Shown here: positions 54,417-63,235 of the stretch, piece by piece
Layout: each line of letters opens with the position of its first letter
Position numbering within the stretch: position 1 is the stretch's first letter
NCBI GenBank assembly: GCA_963791495.1
Contig: CAWBST010000002.1
Coordinates: forward strand, 190,138-254,137
DNA from: JAMXLO01 sp963791495
GTDB lineage: Bacteria; Pseudomonadota; Alphaproteobacteria; Acetobacterales; Acetobacteraceae
Direction: 5' to 3'
DNA length: 64,000 bases
Translations under genes and position numbers: made by a program
Notes under the pieces: model-generated
What the model was told of the DNA's origin: nothing
The model's input: only the letters and a program-made list of their open reading frames with translations
The model's database searches: none

Positions 54417-55856
54417 ATGGTCGATCTGGTGGTGCGCGGCGATACCGTGGTGACGCCGCAGGGCGTTGGTGCCTACGACATCGCGATTTCTGGCGAGCGG
54501 ATAGTTGCCGTCTCGGCCAAGGGCGGTCTCCCGATACCCGATGGAGCGCGGCTGATCGATGCAACCGGCAAGATCGTCATGCCGGGCGGCATCGATCCGC
54601 ATGTGCACTGCAAATGGTTCCTGCCCAATCCCGACGGCAGTGCGGCGCTGACCGATCCGCCGGATGTTGTTGGTCGCGCCGCAGTGCATGGCGGCACGAC
54701 AACGGTCATCGACTTTACCCGTGCAAGCCAGGGCGCCAACGTGCAGGCGGCGATCGCAAACCGCGAGGAGGATTGGAAGGGCCACTGTGCCTGCGACTAC
54801 GCGCAGCACATCATGGTGGAGGGCGCGCTACCGGTGGAACTGCCGGGGCAGTTGGCCGAGGCGATCCAGGCCGGGTTTCCGACGGTGAAGATCTTCACCA
54901 CCGACATCACGCCGTCACGCAAGGGACGCATGGTGGATTTCGGCGACATCTGGGAAGTGTTCCAGGTGCTGAAGGCGAACGGCGGGCTCGGCGTGATCCA
55001 CTCCGAGGACAACGACATCGTGATGCACATGTACGGCAAGCTGATCCGCGAGGGACGCACGGGCTTCGCCAACATGGCGGAAGTGCACAACACGCTGTCC
55101 GAGGATATTTCGTTCCGCCGCGTGATCCGGTTGGCGGAGAAGGTCGGCGCGACGCTCTATATGATGCACACTTCAGCCGCGAGCGGCGTGTCCGCTATCC
55201 GCGAGGCACGTGCTCGCGGTGTGCCGATCTACGGCGAGTCGCTGCACCAGTACATGCTGTACACGTCGGCGGACTACAAGCGGCCGAACGGGCAGATCTA
55301 TCACACCTATCCGTCGCTCAAGTCGGCCGATGACCAAGCGGCGCTATGGGCTGGCACGCTGGACGGCTGCATCAACTGTGTTGCTACTGACGAGATCTGC
55401 TGCACGCTGGCGAAGAAGCTGCAGGGCGTGCGGATCGACGATACCACCGGTGGCAATGCCGGTGTCGAACCGCGCGTGGCGTTGATGTACACCGAGATGG
55501 TGGGCAGACGCAGCTATTCGCTGTCGCGCTATGTCGATCTGGTATCGACCAATGCAGCGAAGATCATGGGCCTGTATCCACGCAAAGGTGCGCTGGCGGC
55601 GGGGTCGGATGCGGATATCTGTGTGCTGGATCCGGCGGACAAGCGGGTGATTCGCGCCGAGGACCTGCACGAGACCGACTACACGCCATGGGAAGGGTCG
55701 CAAGATGGACGCATGGCCGTGCCTGACAGTCTTGCGCGGCAAGGTGGTTGTGGAGAACGGTGCGTGGAAAGGCTCGCTCGCCGATGGCAAGTGGCAGCAT
55801 CGCAAGATAGCCACCGAGATGCTAGTGGAGCCGATGCTATGATGACAGCCCGATGA
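54417..55856 (+). CDS. Dihydropyrimidinase/hydantoinase (second), C-terminus shifted by an apparent one-base insertion
   Basis: 479 residues as read. It has GGIDPHVHCKWFLPNPDG, FPTVKIFTTDITPSRKGRM (Lys region), IHSEDNDIVMHMYGKLI and YMMHTSAASGVSAIREARA, all of the hydantoinase family, then NAAKIMGLYPRKGALAAGSD near the end. At 55698 an extra T seems to break the frame. In the +1 frame the expected ending continues (LRGKVVVENGAWKGSLADGK) to TGA at 55840-55842. About 50 residues differ, which could be sequencing error. It sits right after the importer ATPase. Confidence 0.82.
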   Translation: MVDLVVRGDTVVTPQGVGAYDIAISGERIVAVSAKGGLPIPDGARLIDATGKIVMPGGIDPHVHCKWFLPNPDGSAALTDPPDVVGRAAVHGGTTTVIDFTRASQGANVQAAIANREEDWKGHCACDYAQHIMVEGALPVELPGQLAEAIQAGFPTVKIFTTDITPSRKGRMVDFGDIWEVFQVLKANGGLGVIHSEDNDIVMHMYGKLIREGRTGFANMAEVHNTLSEDISFRRVIRLAEKVGATLYMMHTSAASGVSAIREARARGVPIYGESLHQYMLYTSADYKRPNGQIYHTYPSLKSADDQAALWAGTLDGCINCVATDEICCTLAKKLQGVRIDDTTGGNAGVEPRVALMYTEMVGRRSYSLSRYVDLVSTNAAKIMGLYPRKGALAAGSDADICVLDPADKRVIRAEDLHETDYTPWEGSQDGRMAVPDSLARQGGCGERCVERLARRWQVAASQDSHRDASGADAMMTAR

Positions 55857-56245
55857 ATGGCCTCCCCCTCCCCTTGCGGGAGGGGGTAGGGGGAGGGGGC
55901 GATACCACCCCTTCACCGGCCCCCAACCCCCTCCCGCAAGAGGACGGGGCGATCCACGAAGTGCGCGCGCTGTTGACCGACTGCGTTACCCTGTGGGGCG
56001 TGGATGCGAGCGCTGCTGCATGCACCGATGGTGTGGACATCACCGCGAGGGACGGCACATACCTCCTGCAACGAGCGCCGCCTGACATGCGCCCCATTCG
56101 CTGGCTGCTGCGCACGCCGGAACGTCAGGCCGCCAATCGGCCGCCACGTGCTGCACCATCCATCGTCGCCCTGCTGACCGCACTACGCAACGTGCTCGGC
56201 GCGGAAAGCGGCAACAGGCTCAGGATCGGGGCATCGGCACCATGA
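55853..56245 (+). CDS. Hypothetical protein containing a palindromic repeat in its first codons
   Basis: 130 residues as read, ending in an ATGA overlap with the TPR gene, which suggests a real coupled gene. The first ~32 codons are made up of a GC-rich palindromic repeat, so the true N-terminus may begin near 55961. The remainder, with VRALLTDCVTLWGVDASAAA and PSIVALLTALRNVLGA, has no recognised domain. The gene may be a small partner of the TPR protein. Confidence 0.45.
   Translation: MNGLPLPLREGVGGGGDTTPSPAPNPLPQEDGAIHEVRALLTDCVTLWGVDASAAACTDGVDITARDGTYLLQRAPPDMRPIRWLLRTPERQAANRPPRAAPSIVALLTALRNVLGAESGNRLRIGASAP
55862..55949. repeat. GC-rich palindromic repeat element (REP/MITE-like)
   Basis: Two arms of about 29 bp face each other: the left arm runs CCCTTGCGGGAGGGGGTAGG, and the reverse complement of the right arm is nearly identical (CTCTTGCGGGAGGGGGTTGG). 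They enclose about 25 bp. It has the form of a dispersed repetitive element and forms the start of the hypothetical gene above. Other copies elsewhere in the genome cannot be checked here. Confidence 0.6.
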
Positions 56246-57596
56246 AACAGGACGAGCGCAACCTCCCGCTCTCGACCGACAGCGCGGAAGCGGCGCGTTT
56301 GTTCGACCGCGCCGTTGAGCACTACCTGAAATACCACATCGACACGATGTCGCTGGTTGGCAGCGCCCTCGCCGCGGATCCCGACTTCGTTATGGTGCAT
56401 TGCCTCAAGGGGTACCTGCTGCTCAGCCGCAGCAAACCCGGCCAACAGCCGGCAGATCGCCGCCACTCTCGCCGCCGCACAGGCCAACGCCAATGCAACC
56501 ACACAACGCGAGAAGCAGCATGTCGCCGCCTTCGCCGCCTGGTCGGATGGCGAACTCGACAGATCCTTCGCCATCTGGCGGCAGATCCTCGATACCACGC
56601 CAACGGATCTGCTCGCGTTGCGCATCTGCGACACCACGTGGTTCCGCCACGGCCAGACACAGAAGATCCGAGAACAGGCCGACCGCATCGCGCCACGCTG
56701 GTCACCGGACCTGCCAGGGTACGACATGCTGCAATGCGTCTGGGCCTTCGCACACGAAGAGACCGGCGACTATGCCGCCGCCGAACGTGCGGTCGATGCC
56801 GCGCTGGAACATGACCGAACCAACTACTTCGCGCATCACGTCAAGGCGCACGTGCTGGAAATGGACTGCCGCCCGCGCGAGGGCTGCGACTGGCTGGAAT
56901 TGCAGATCCCAAACTGGTCCGCCGGCAACAACCTGATCCACCATTTGTGGTGGCACCGCACATTGATGGAACTCGACCTCGGCGAGCGCGACGCCGTGCT
57001 GGCGAGCTATGACAGGAACATCCGCAACTTCGACGATCCGATGACCAAGGCGGTGCCGGACCACTATGTCGATCTGCAGAATGCCACGGCTCTTCTGTGG
57101 CGACTGGAACAATTGGGCCTACGATGTCGGAAACCGCTGGGACGAACTCGCCGACAAGGCGGAAGCCCGGATCGGCGAAGCCGGCCATCTGCTGCTGGTG
57201 CCGCATCTGATGCTCGCACTGGCTGCCACCGGACGCGACACGGCCGCCGCTCGCTTCCTCGCCGCGCTGGGTGACCTCGCCGCGGACCGCGCTCTGTGGA
57301 CCGCGTCTGCGATCGCGAACGTGGTGATTCCCGCCTGCGAAGCTGCGCTTGCGCATCGCCGCGGTGAGCACGCCCGTGTCGTCGATCTGCTGGAGCCGCG
57401 CCAGGACCAGATCCGCCTGCTCGGCGGCAGCAGCGCGCAGCGCGACCTGTTCTTCCAGATGCTGATCGACTCAGCGATGAAAGCCAATCGCGGCGACGTC
57501 GTATCGGCGATGATCGCGCACGAAACCGCCACGCGCGCCGTGCCGCCGATACAACGGGCCGGCTACGCCGCCGCGGCGCGCTGGTTACATTCTTGA
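56242..57596 (+). pseudogene. TTC38-like tetratricopeptide repeat protein, interrupted by two frameshifts
   Basis: The three reading frames together show one TPR protein. The first has LFDRAVEHYLKYHIDTMSLV then ALAADPDFVMVHCLKGYLLL. Near 56445 it moves +1 to NSRQIAATLAAAQANANATT, then RSFAIWRQILDTTPTDLLAL, DYAAAERAVDAALEHDRTNY and DNLIHHLWWHRTLMEL-like text. Near 57119 it moves +1 again to YDVGNRWDELADKAEARIGE and on to the end. Intact length would be about 450 residues, as for bacterial TTC38-like proteins. The single-base insertions look like sequencing errors or decay. Function unknown. Confidence 0.75.
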
Positions 57597-57660
57597 CACT
57601 GTCCAACCCCAACTGTAGCAAGCCCCCGCCTTCCGGCAGGGCCTCCTGCCAGGAGCGGAC

Positions 57661-58008
57661 ATGAGCGAGGAACCGGGCGAGGAAGAGCCTCCCTCCTTCG
57701 AGGAGAGGCTGAAAGCCGCCCGCAGCAGGCAGGGGCTCGATGCCCCGGCGCCCTTGTCGGGCCGGGATACCGGCGACATCGGCGGCATGAGCCCCTGGGG
57801 GATCGGCCTGCGGGTGGGAGTCGAACTGGTCTCGGCCCTGGTCGTGGCGGTTGCCATCGGCTACGGGCTGGATCGCCTGTTCGGCACGAAACCAATCCTG
57901 ATCGCGGTGTTCGTCCTGCTGGGCGGCGCGGCTGGAGTACTCAATGTCTGGCGCCTGTTCGCGCCACGACCGACACAGGGACCAAAGGTCCAGGACGGGG
58001 GACGATAG
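57661..58008 (+). CDS. atpI: ATP synthase subunit I
   Basis: 115 residues. A charged N-terminus (SFEERLKAARSRQG) precedes two membrane helices, ALVVAVAIGYGLDRLFGTKP and LIAVFVLLGGAAGVLNVWRL. AtpI assists assembly of the c-ring. It begins the Fo operon with CAGGAG 6 bp before the ATG. Its stop overlaps the atpB start by one base. Confidence 0.85.
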   Translation: MSEEPGEEEPPSFEERLKAARSRQGLDAPAPLSGRDTGDIGGMSPWGIGLRVGVELVSALVVAVAIGYGLDRLFGTKPILIAVFVLLGGAAGVLNVWRLFAPRPTQGPKVQDGGR

Positions 58009-58760
58009 TGGCGGCCGGAGGATCGATCGACGCACTGAGCCAGTTCAAGCTGGAACCCGCGCTGGGTGTCGTCGGCGCGTCGGTGAACTTCACCCAGGCC
58101 AACCTGATGATGGTCGTCGCTGGCCTGCTTACATTCGGCCTGCTGTGGGTCGGCATGCGTCCGCGCGCGATGGTGCCCGGCAGGTTGCAGTCGGCAGCCG
58201 AGATGGCGTACGAAGCCGTGCTCGGAATGTGTACCGAGACGATTGGCCCAGAGGGCCGCGCGTTCTTTCCGTTCGTGTTCACGCTGTTCTTCTTCATCTT
58301 GTTCGGCAATCTGCTGGGCGTCTTTCCGCTCTTCTTCACCTTCACCAGCCACATCGCGGTGACACTGGCGCTGACGGTGTTTGTGGTCGGCCTGGTGACC
58401 GTGGTCGCGATCCGCATCCATGGCTGGCACTTTTTCAGCTACTTCGTGCCGCAGGGCGTGCCGGTGGCGCTGCTGCCGCTGCTGGTACCGATCGAGATCC
58501 TGTCCTACCTGTCGCGCCTGATTTCGCTGTCGGTGCGGTTGTTCGCCAACATGATGGCCGGCCACGTGATGCTGGAGGTGTTCGGCGCCTTCGTGGTGAT
58601 GCTGGGCGGCGCGGGCATCATCTTTCTGATCCCGGCCGCCTTTTCGCTCGCGGTGAACGTGGCGCTGATCGGCTTCGAACTGCTCGTGGCGACGCTGCAG
58701 GCCTATGTGTTTGCTGTCCTTACCTGCATCTACCTGCACGACGCAGTGCATCTCCACTAA
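58008..58760 (+). CDS. atpB: ATP synthase Fo subunit a
   Basis: 250 residues from a GTG at 58008. Membrane segments include FFPFVFTLFFFILFGNLLGV and LSVRLFANMMAGHVMLEVFG, the latter with the Arg essential for proton transfer. A C-terminal helix ends in IYLHDAVHLH. It forms the proton channel against the c-ring. Followed by atpE in 20 bp. Confidence 0.92.
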   Translation: MAAGGSIDALSQFKLEPALGVVGASVNFTQANLMMVVAGLLTFGLLWVGMRPRAMVPGRLQSAAEMAYEAVLGMCTETIGPEGRAFFPFVFTLFFFILFGNLLGVFPLFFTFTSHIAVTLALTVFVVGLVTVVAIRIHGWHFFSYFVPQGVPVALLPLLVPIEILSYLSRLISLSVRLFANMMAGHVMLEVFGAFVVMLGGAGIIFLIPAAFSLAVNVALIGFELLVATLQAYVFAVLTCIYLHDAVHLH

Positions 58761-58780
58761 CCCCGAAGGAACACAGAACA

Positions 58781-59005
58781 ATGGATCTCGCTTCCGCAAA
58801 GGCCATAGGCGCGGGCATCGCCGTCATCGCGCTGTCGGGCGTCGGCGTTGGCATCGGCTATATCTTCGCCGCATTGGTCAGCAGCGTTGCGCGCAACCCG
58901 GCAGCGCGCGAGCGCGTATTCGGCCTCGCGATCCTTGGGTTCGCTTTGACCGAGGCGGTTGCGCTCTATGCATTGGTGATCGCGTTCATCATCCTGTTCG
59001 TCTGA
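58781..59005 (+). CDS. atpE: ATP synthase Fo subunit c
   Basis: 74 residues: MDLASAKAIGAGIAVIALSG, a glycine-rich first helix, the RNPAARERVFG loop and a second helix ILGFALTEAVALYALVIAFI with the proton-carrying Glu58. The ATG at 58781 has AAGGA 12 bp upstream. The stop overlaps the next start (TGATG). No Na+-type ligand set is evident, so it should be a proton-type ring. Confidence 0.92.
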   Translation: MDLASAKAIGAGIAVIALSGVGVGIGYIFAALVSSVARNPAARERVFGLAILGFALTEAVALYALVIAFIILFV

Positions 59006-59613
59006 TGCTGCCGCGGTGTTCCCGTCATGCCCGCGCAAGCGGGCATCCAGTCGCCTGGCTGGCCCTGATCCTGGCCTCGTTCCTGCCGTCCGCCGCGAAG
59101 GCAGAGGGCATGCCGCAGTTGGATTTCGCCAACCCTCTGACCACCAGCCAGGTGGTGTGGGGCGCGATCATCTTCGCCCTGCTGTATGTGCTGCTGTCGC
59201 GCATCGGCCTGCCGAAGGTCGGCGCAGTGATCGAGGAACGCGCACGGCACATCGCTGCGGACCTCGAAACGGCGCAGGCATCCAAGGCGCGCTCCGACGA
59301 GGCGGCGAGGGAGGTGGCCGAAGCGACCACGCGGGCGCGGGCCGAGGCGCAGGCGGCAATCAACGCGGCGCTCGACGCGGCGAAGCAGGAGGCTTCGGCA
59401 CGCATCGCGTCGCTGAACCAGCGGCTGGAGCAGCAATTGCACGAAGCCGAGAGGCAGATCGACGCGGCACGTTCAGCGGCGATGCGCGCGCTCCGAGAGG
59501 TGGCGACCGATACCGCGGCGACGGTGATCGGCCGCCTGACTGGCGCGCCGCCCGATGCGCCGCGGCTGGATGGGGCGATCGCCGCAGCGCTGGCCGCACG
59601 CCGGATCGCCTGA
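59005..59613 (+). CDS. atpF': ATP synthase Fo subunit b'
   Basis: 202 residues as read from 59005. Residues ~5-14 are encoded by a palindromic repeat; a hydrophobic signal-like segment (LALILASFLPSAAKAEG) follows before the usual b' start MPQLDFANPLTTSQVVWGAI. The rest is one membrane helix and a long charged coiled coil. With the b subunit it forms the heterodimeric stator stalk of photosynthetic-type/alphaproteobacterial enzymes. An internal start at ATG 59110 is also possible. Confidence 0.82.
   Translation: MLPRCSRHARASGHPVAWLALILASFLPSAAKAEGMPQLDFANPLTTSQVVWGAIIFALLYVLLSRIGLPKVGAVIEERARHIAADLETAQASKARSDEAAREVAEATTRARAEAQAAINAALDAAKQEASARIASLNQRLEQQLHEAERQIDAARSAAMRALREVATDTAATVIGRLTGAPPDAPRLDGAIAAALAARRIA
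59027..59046. repeat. Short palindromic repeat ATGCCCGC-GCAA-GCGGGCAT inside the b' gene
   Basis: Perfect 8-bp arms around a 4-base loop, flanked by CCCGTC and CCAGTC. This is a widely dispersed repeat form in proteobacteria. Here it is translated as part of RHARASGHPV. Confidence 0.6.
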
Positions 59614-59625
59614 GGGAGCGCCGCG

Positions 59626-60141
59626 ATGCACGAAGAGCCGGGATTCTTCGCCGAACCGCGCAACTGGGTGATTATCGCGTTCGTCCTGTTCTTCGCGATC
59701 TTCGGGCGAAAGCTGTGGTCTGCGCTGGCTAAGATGCTGGACGACCGCGCCGCCAAGGTGCGGGCCGAACTGGAAGAGGCCGCACGGCTGCGACGGGAGG
59801 CAGAGGCGATGCTGCGCGACGCGGAGACGCGGCGCGGCGAGGCGCTACGGGAGGCCCAGGCGCTGATCGAGGGCGCCAAGGCAGAGGCGGGTCGCGTTGC
59901 CGCCGCTGCCGCCGCGGAGGCCGAGGCATCGGCGCGGCGGCGCGAGCAGATGGCGATGGACCGCATCGCCGCGGCCGAGAAGGCGGCGGTGGACGAGGTA
60001 AGGTTGACTGCCGTCGAAGTGGCGACGGCGGCGGCGCGCCAAGTGATCGCTGAGGGATTGTCGGCAGAGGCCGATTCGCGGCTGATCGATACCGCGATCA
60101 CCCAATTGCCTGGCGCGCTGGCAAGCCGGCGAGTGGCCTGA
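59626..60141 (+). CDS. atpF: ATP synthase Fo subunit b
   Basis: 171 residues. An N-terminal membrane helix (NWVIIAFVLFFAIFGRKLWS) is followed by a long coiled coil (EEAARLRREAEAMLRDAETR). With b' it forms the stator linking Fo to F1. It is 12 bp after the b' gene. It is the last gene of the Fo operon; the F1 genes must lie elsewhere. Confidence 0.88.
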   Translation: MHEEPGFFAEPRNWVIIAFVLFFAIFGRKLWSALAKMLDDRAAKVRAELEEAARLRREAEAMLRDAETRRGEALREAQALIEGAKAEAGRVAAAAAAEAEASARRREQMAMDRIAAAEKAAVDEVRLTAVEVATAAARQVIAEGLSAEADSRLIDTAITQLPGALASRRVA

Positions 60142-60228
60142 CCTCCATCGATCATCGTCTGAGCAAACACACGCGGCGCGACGCGAGGCTGCTTGCCCCG
60201 ACTTGGTATTCCCGCTAAATCCCCGCCG

Positions 60229-60252
60229 CGCCGGCACCCCTGGAGGCCGGCG
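60229..60252 (+). promoter_or_regulatory. Hairpin upstream of rplY
   Basis: CGCCGGC and GCCGGCG enclose a 10-base loop, 22 bases before the rplY start. It could be an attenuator-like structure or the 3' end of the ATP synthase transcript, but only a short T stretch follows. Confidence 0.4.
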
Positions 60253-60274
60253 TTACCATTTGCAGGAGCGGACA

Positions 60275-60949
60275 ATGGCCAACGTCGTGACCATCGAGGC
60301 CGAGGCACGCGCGCGAGCCGGTAAGGGGGCGGCGCGGGCAACCCGGCGGGCGGGCAGGGTGCCCGGTGTCATCTATGGAGCGCGGCAGGCACCCAGCCTC
60401 ATCGCGTTGGATCCGCGCGCTGTGCTGCGCGAACTGAACCGGCCCGGTTGGCAGTCGCGCCGTTACGAGATCAAGATGAACGGCGATGCAACACAGGCCC
60501 TGATCCGCGACGTGCAGTACCACCCGGTCAGCGACGCGCCTGAGCATGTCGATTTTCAGCGTCTTGCGCCCGGCGAGCCTATCCGGGTGTCGGTGCCGGT
60601 GCATTTCGAGAACGACGGTTTGAGCCCGGGCCTCAAGCGTGGAGGCGTACTGAACGTCATCCGCCATACGGTGCAGGTCTATGCGATGCCGGAACACATC
60701 CCCGAGCAATTCACTGCCAACTTGGCGAACCTTGACTTCAACGACGCGGTGCGATGGGAGGACCTCGGGGGTACCGAGAACACCCGTCCAGCGGTTGCCC
60801 GCAATTTCGTCGTCGCGACTGTGGCGCCCCCGACCAAGCAGGCCGAGGTTGCCGTCGAAGCGACCGCAGCGACGGCAACCATGGCTCCGGTGGCCGCCGC
60901 CGCTCCGGCAGCGGCACCGGCGCGCGGCGGCCCGGCACGGCGGGGCTGA
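60275..60949 (+). CDS. rplY: Ribosomal protein L25/general stress protein Ctc
   Basis: 224 residues from the ATG at 60275 with GGAG upstream. The TL5/Ctc form is clear: ARARAGKGAARATRRAGRVP, PGVIYGARQAP, IRDVQYHPVSDAPEHVDFQR and a second beta domain (VSVPVHFENDGLSPGLKRGG). A long Ala/Pro tail closes the protein. It binds 5S rRNA. Followed by pth after 21 bp, a common arrangement. Confidence 0.9.
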   Translation: MANVVTIEAEARARAGKGAARATRRAGRVPGVIYGARQAPSLIALDPRAVLRELNRPGWQSRRYEIKMNGDATQALIRDVQYHPVSDAPEHVDFQRLAPGEPIRVSVPVHFENDGLSPGLKRGGVLNVIRHTVQVYAMPEHIPEQFTANLANLDFNDAVRWEDLGGTENTRPAVARNFVVATVAPPTKQAEVAVEATAATATMAPVAAAAPAAAPARGGPARRG

Positions 60950-60970
60950 TCCCCAGGGAATCACGATGCC

Positions 60971-61549
60971 ATGCTGCTCTGGGTCGGCCTCGGCAATCCG
61001 GAGCCGGGGATGGCCCGGAACCGGCATAACATCGGTTTCATGGCGATCGATACGATTGCCATCCGGTATGGCTTTGCGTCCTGGCGGCAGCGCTTCAGGG
61101 GGCTGGTATCCGAAGGCAGCATCGCAGGCGAGAAGATCCTGGCGCTGAAACCGCAGACCTACATGAACGAGTTGGGCGCGTCGGTGCAGCAGGCCGCCGC
61201 ATTCTACAAGCTTCCGATCGAGGCCATCACCGCGTTCCACGACGAACTGGACCTTGTGCCTGGCAAGGTGCGGGTCAAGCGAGGTGGCGGTGCGGCGGGA
61301 CATAACGGGCTGCGCAGCATGGACCGAATCCTGGGCACGCAGGACTACTGGCGGGTGCGTCTCGGCATCGGCCATCCCGGGCAGAAGGAACGCGTGCTGG
61401 GTCACGTGCTGGGCGACTTCGTGAAGGAGGATCGCGATTGGCTGCTGCCGCTGCTCGATGCGGTCGCGGATGGTGCACCCCTGCTGGTGCAAGGCAAGCC
61501 CGAGGACTTCATGACCAAGGTTGCGCTGCTGGCGCGGGATATGAAGTAG
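60971..61549 (+). CDS. pth: Peptidyl-tRNA hydrolase
   Basis: 192 residues. LLWVGLGNPEPGMARNRHNI gives the Asn and the catalytic His, LKPQTYMNELGASVQQAAAF the tRNA-binding part, and FHDELDLVPGKVRVKRGGGA then GHNGLRSM the Asp and substrate loop. It releases peptides from stalled peptidyl-tRNA. The ychF gene begins immediately at 61550. Confidence 0.93.
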   Translation: MLLWVGLGNPEPGMARNRHNIGFMAIDTIAIRYGFASWRQRFRGLVSEGSIAGEKILALKPQTYMNELGASVQQAAAFYKLPIEAITAFHDELDLVPGKVRVKRGGGAAGHNGLRSMDRILGTQDYWRVRLGIGHPGQKERVLGHVLGDFVKEDRDWLLPLLDAVADGAPLLVQGKPEDFMTKVALLARDMK

Positions 61550-62644
61550 ATGGGTTTCAACTGCGGCATCGTCGGGCTGCCGAATGTCGGTAAGTCCACG
61601 CTGTTCAACGCCCTCACCGCGACCGCGGCCGCCCAGGCGGCGAACTATCCGTTCTGCACCATCGAGCCGAATGTCGGCCGCGTTGCGGTGCCGGATGCGC
61701 GCCTGACCACGCTTGCGGCGATCGGCAAGTCAGCGAAGATCGTGCCGACAACGCTGGAGTTCGTTGATATCGCAGGCCTTGTGCGTGGGGCGAGCAAGGG
61801 CGAGGGGCTCGGCAATCAGTTCCTCGCGCATATCCGCGAGGTAGATGCGATCATCCACGTGCTGCGCTGCTTCGAGGATCCCGACATCGCGCATGTCGAA
61901 GGTCCGATCGATCCGCTGCGCGATGCCGACGTGGTGGAGACCGAGCTGATGCTCGCCGATCTCGACAGCCTGGAGAAGCGGCTTGTGGCGGCGCAGAAGC
62001 GCGCGCGCGGCGGTGACAAGGAGGCGATAGCCTCGGTGTCGCTCATGGAACCACTGGTTGGCGCGCTGCGGGATGGGCGGCCGGTCCGGTCGGTCGTCGC
62101 GGCGGACCAGCCGGAGGCCGTCAAGCGGCTGCAACTGCTGACGTCAAAGCCGGTGCTCTACGTGTGTAATGTCGAAGAGGGTGCGGCCGCGAGTGGCAAC
62201 GCGTTTTCCGAGCGCGTGACGGAGCGCGCTCGCGAAGAAGGAGCGCGTGTCGTCGTGGTGTCAGCGGCGATCGAAGCGGAGGTCGCACAGTTGCCGGACA
62301 TTGATCGAGCCGAGTTTCTGGAAGGACTTGGCCTGCACGACAGCGGCCTCGATCGAGTCATCCGTGCTGGCTACGACCTTCTGGGCCTGCTCACCTTCTT
62401 CACCGTCGGACCCAAGGAGGCGCATGCCTGGACTGTCGTGCGCGGCACCAAGGCTCCGCAGGCGGCCGGCGCGATCCACGGCGACTTCGAACGCGGCTTC
62501 ATCGCCTGCGAGACGATAGCCTATGACGACTACGTCGCCTGCAAAGGCGAGGTCGGTGCGAAGGAAGCTGGAAAGATGCGCGTCGAGGGGAAGGAGTACG
62601 TCGTGAAGGATGGCGACGTGCTGCTGTTCCGCTTCAACGTGTAA
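61550..62644 (+). CDS. ychF: Ribosome-binding ATPase YchF
   Basis: 364 residues. GLPNVGKSTLFNALTATAAA is the G1 motif, VDIAGLVRGASKGEGLGNQF the G3 and following switch, and LYVCNVEEGAA the NxxE-type specificity loop. The C-terminal TGS domain has LTFFTVGPKEAHAWTVVRGT and ERGFIACETIAYDDYV. YchF is a universally conserved ATP-preferring member of the Obg family. It converges on an OsmC gene 6 bp away. Confidence 0.93.
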   Translation: MGFNCGIVGLPNVGKSTLFNALTATAAAQAANYPFCTIEPNVGRVAVPDARLTTLAAIGKSAKIVPTTLEFVDIAGLVRGASKGEGLGNQFLAHIREVDAIIHVLRCFEDPDIAHVEGPIDPLRDADVVETELMLADLDSLEKRLVAAQKRARGGDKEAIASVSLMEPLVGALRDGRPVRSVVAADQPEAVKRLQLLTSKPVLYVCNVEEGAAASGNAFSERVTERAREEGARVVVVSAAIEAEVAQLPDIDRAEFLEGLGLHDSGLDRVIRAGYDLLGLLTFFTVGPKEAHAWTVVRGTKAPQAAGAIHGDFERGFIACETIAYDDYVACKGEVGAKEAGKMRVEGKEYVVKDGDVLLFRFNV

Positions 62645-62650
62645 GCCCGT

Positions 62651-63082
62651 CTATTCCAGCTTCGCGTCCAACGTGATCTCCGCGTTCAGCACCTTGGACA
62701 CCGGGCAGTTGGCCTTCGCTCCCGCCGCGAGCTCCTGAAACTTTGCGGCGTCGATGCCCGGCACGCGAGCGCGCAGCACCAAATGCACCGCGGCGATCTT
62801 CCAGCCGGCGCCCTCCTGCTCCATGGTGAGCGTCGCATCGGTGTGCAGGCTCTCGGGCGGGTGGCCCGCGCCGCTCAGCTGGAACGCCGTCGCCATGCTG
62901 AAGCAGCCAGCATGCGCCGCGGCAATCAACTCCTCGGGATTGGTGCCCTTGCCATCTCCGAAGCGTGCGGTGAATGAGTAGGGCGTTTCCTTCAGCGTGG
63001 CGCTCTGTGTTGTGAGACTGCCCTTGCCGTCCTTGCCGCTGCCTTGCCAGACGGCGCTGGCGTGCCGCTTGATGCTTGCCAT
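62651..63082 (-). CDS. OsmC-type peroxiredoxin/organic hydroperoxide reductase
   Basis: 143 residues. The two redox cysteines are in IAAAHAGCFSMATAFQLSG and KANCPVSKVLNAEITLDAK. KRHASAVWQGSGKDGKG near the start is typical of the OsmC group. It reduces organic peroxides in the cytoplasm. An AGGAG lies upstream of the ATG at 63082. It diverges from the dioxygenase gene to the right. Confidence 0.9.
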   Translation of the reverse strand: MASIKRHASAVWQGSGKDGKGSLTTQSATLKETPYSFTARFGDGKGTNPEELIAAAHAGCFSMATAFQLSGAGHPPESLHTDATLTMEQEGAGWKIAAVHLVLRARVPGIDAAKFQELAAGAKANCPVSKVLNAEITLDAKLE

Positions 63083-63235
63083 ATCCGATCTCCTGCCTGT
63101 GCAGATCCCGCATGTAGGGAGCCGTTCGCCGATGTCATCGGTCGCGAGGTAAAGCGCTTCTGGTCAATCGTCGCTGCTGGACAAGCTGGTGGCCTCGCTG
63201 GGATAGTCGCCCACAAATCGCGAGGAGCGCCAGCC

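Noticed and set aside
59025..60341. 438-codon antisense frame across atpF' and atpF
   Set aside because: Low-complexity Ala/Arg/Ser text opposite conserved coiled-coil genes.
60215..61492. 425-codon antisense frame over rplY and pth
   Set aside because: Shadow of two conserved genes; no domain.
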